This document shows positions 6,310-7,470 of a DNA stretch of 7,470 nt, in pieces. Position numbers and translations under genes: made by a program. Position 1 is the first letter of the stretch. Each line of letters begins with the position of its first letter. This DNA is from an uncultured bacterium. GTDB taxonomy: Bacteria; Planctomycetota; Phycisphaerae; Phycisphaerales; SM1A02. The notes beneath the pieces are model-generated. The model searched no databases. It saw nothing but the letters and a program-made list of their open reading frames with translations, and had not been told where the DNA came from. The stretch is from contig CAIXEV010000351.1 of the NCBI GenBank assembly GCA_903918555.1, positions 1 through 7,470 on the forward strand. Direction: 5' to 3'.

Positions 6310-7470
6310 TGATCGCCTCGGGTCAGCGGTTCGGGAGCCTCGCCCGCGCGGTCGCCGTCGTTGCAGCGACTGCGCTCTTCGCCGCGTGCTCGCATCAGGA
6401 CCGGATGAAGCCTGTCGTGACCGCCTTCGAAGGCGGGAGCTATGGCCTTGCCGCGCAGGAGATCGCGCCGCTCCTCGAGGATCGCCGCGACAGCGAGAAG
6501 GACCGCACGCTCTACGAACTCGAGGCGGGCGCGGTCTACGCGGCCGCGGGCGACATGGAGCGGTCGATGGCAGCGTTCACCGCTGCGGACGACCGCATGT
6601 GGGAGTACCTCGACGACGCGCCCGATGTGCGCATCTCCGAGCAGGCGGCAGCGATCCTCACCAACCAGACGCTCATCACCTACACCGGTCGGCCCTACGA
6701 CCGGATCATGTGCACGACCTACCAGGCGCTGAACCACCTCGCGCAGGGCAATCTCGACGCGGCGGGCGTCTCGCTGCGCCGCGCCTACGAGTGGCAGCGC
6801 GACGCGGCGGAGAAGTACTCGGAGGAGATCGAGGCGCTCGAGCAGAAGGCAGACGAAGCCTCGAGCGGCGAGAGCTACGACTCGAAGGCGGCGCTCGAGG
6901 ACGCGGGCGTCAAGGGCGGACTCGACTCCGCCTATGGCCCTTTGCGCGACATGCAGGGCTACGCCGAGTTCGCGGTGCCCTACTCGACCTACCTGCAGGC
7001 GCTCCAGTTCCAGCTGACGGGTCGGCCGGAGGCGCTCGCGCAGGCAACCGTCGCGTTCCGCCGTGCTGCAGGAATGCTCCCCGAGGCCGACCGCGCCTAC
7101 GCCGAGGAGGACGCGCGCCTCGCTGAAGCGGCGTCGACCGGCGCCGCCATTCCGCCGACGGTCTATGTCATCGTCGAGACGGGCATGGGGCCGTGGCTCG
7201 AGGAGTTCCGCATCGACATTCCGCTCTTCATCCGCGGACTGCCGTATGTGGGTGCAGCGTTTCCCGTGCTGAAGTTCAAGGAAGGTTCTGCGAGCGGCTT
7301 CACGGCGCGGGCGGGCGGCGCCGGCTACCCGTCGAGCGTGCTGACCGACATGGATCTCGTCGTCGCGGGCGACTTCAACCGTCGTCTGCCTGCGATCATC
7401 ACCATGACGATCGTCTCGAGCGCGACCAAGGCGATCGCGACCTACCTCGCGCAGCAGGCCGTGTACGAGC
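6309..7470 (+). CDS. COG3014-like lipoprotein with TPR-like character (C-terminus beyond window)
   Basis: 387 residues are visible before the window ends. A lipoprotein signal is seen: basic N-terminus, hydrophobic stretch 14-26, and LFAAC with the acylated Cys27. Ser28 after it would favour the outer membrane under the Gram-negative sorting rule. Helical TPR-like segments follow (LYELEAGAVYAAAGDMERSM at about 68-87). GRPYDRIMCTTYQALNHL (127-144) with LDAAGVSLRRAYEWQ, a second helical stretch (AVPYSTYLQALQFQLTGRPE), and VYVIVETGMGPWLEEFRI (285-302) match the pattern I recall for COG3014: GRPYED-like block, ALN, then a VVxxExGxxP strand. Family members are typically a few tens of residues longer than the visible part. 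The ATG shares one base with the preceding stop (TGATG), and no separate strong ribosome binding site is seen, so translational coupling is likely. A GTG at 6306 is an alternative start. Function is unknown; an envelope-assembly role is inferred from context. Confidence 0.88.
   Translation, partial: MIASGQRFGSLARAVAVVAATALFAACSHQDRMKPVVTAFEGGSYGLAAQEIAPLLEDRRDSEKDRTLYELEAGAVYAAAGDMERSMAAFTAADDRMWEYLDDAPDVRISEQAAAILTNQTLITYTGRPYDRIMCTTYQALNHLAQGNLDAAGVSLRRAYEWQRDAAEKYSEEIEALEQKADEASSGESYDSKAALEDAGVKGGLDSAYGPLRDMQGYAEFAVPYSTYLQALQFQLTGRPEALAQATVAFRRAAGMLPEADRAYAEEDARLAEAASTGAAIPPTVYVIVETGMGPWLEEFRIDIPLFIRGLPYVGAAFPVLKFKEGSASGFTARAGGAGYPSSVLTDMDLVVAGDFNRRLPAIITMTIVSSATKAIATYLAQQAVYE

Noticed and set aside
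6183..6737. Minus-strand 184-codon frame
   Set aside because: Antisense to the end of the LpoB/CsgG-like gene and the lipoprotein start, with no motif or ribosome binding site. Treated as a shadow.
1..7470. CRISPR arrays, tRNA/rRNA genes, insertion sequences, attachment sites
   Set aside because: I looked for spaced direct repeats, transposase motifs, terminal inverted repeats and tRNA-like cloverleaf sequences and found none. Coding genes fill nearly all of the window.

Overview
The window is a GC-rich, gene-dense stretch of bacterial chromosome with six genes: four on the minus strand (1-3828) and two on the plus strand (4063-7470), pointing away from each other across a 234-base intergenic region. 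The pairing of an ECF sigma factor of the TIGR02999/Sigma70_ECF type with a serine/threonine kinase, together with the GC-rich composition and the secreted PEGA-domain protein, points to Planctomycetota, perhaps Phycisphaerae. Acidobacteriota or another phylum rich in such kinases cannot be excluded. This is an inference from gene families; no marker gene is present.

Minus strand, in order of transcription: an uncharacterised conserved protein of about 314 aa (3828-2884) overlaps by ATGA the start of a complete fumarylacetoacetase (2887-1574), the last enzyme of tyrosine/phenylalanine (homogentisate) breakdown. After 79 bases comes an ECF sigma factor (1494-874), and after 81 more bases a serine/threonine kinase (792 to beyond base 1), cut by the window edge just after its DFG motif. 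The first two genes look like a translationally coupled catabolic pair. The last two are the sigma/kinase pair typical of planctomycetes. The four may share one transcript.

Plus strand: a secreted 748-aa multidomain protein (4063-6309) carries a CsgG-like domain, a FlgT C-terminal-like domain, an LpoB-like domain and a PEGA domain. Its stop overlaps the start of a lipoprotein resembling COG3014 (6309 to beyond 7470), which has TPR-like character. In other bacteria COG3014, LpoB and YcfL (DUF1425) genes cluster, so this looks like a fused variant of that envelope cluster.

The intergenic region 3829-4062 holds a 12-bp palindrome and three successive inverted repeats, the strongest a perfect 8-bp stem just upstream of the plus-strand ribosome binding site.

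The most unusual signal belongs to no gene. Reading the whole window by eye I find no copy of the tetranucleotide ACGT, although about 20 would be expected from composition. In all 20 places I checked where Asp, Asn, Tyr or His precedes Val, the first codon ends in T rather than the otherwise preferred C. This points to genome-wide avoidance of ACGT, as expected from restriction or a DNA-modification system.
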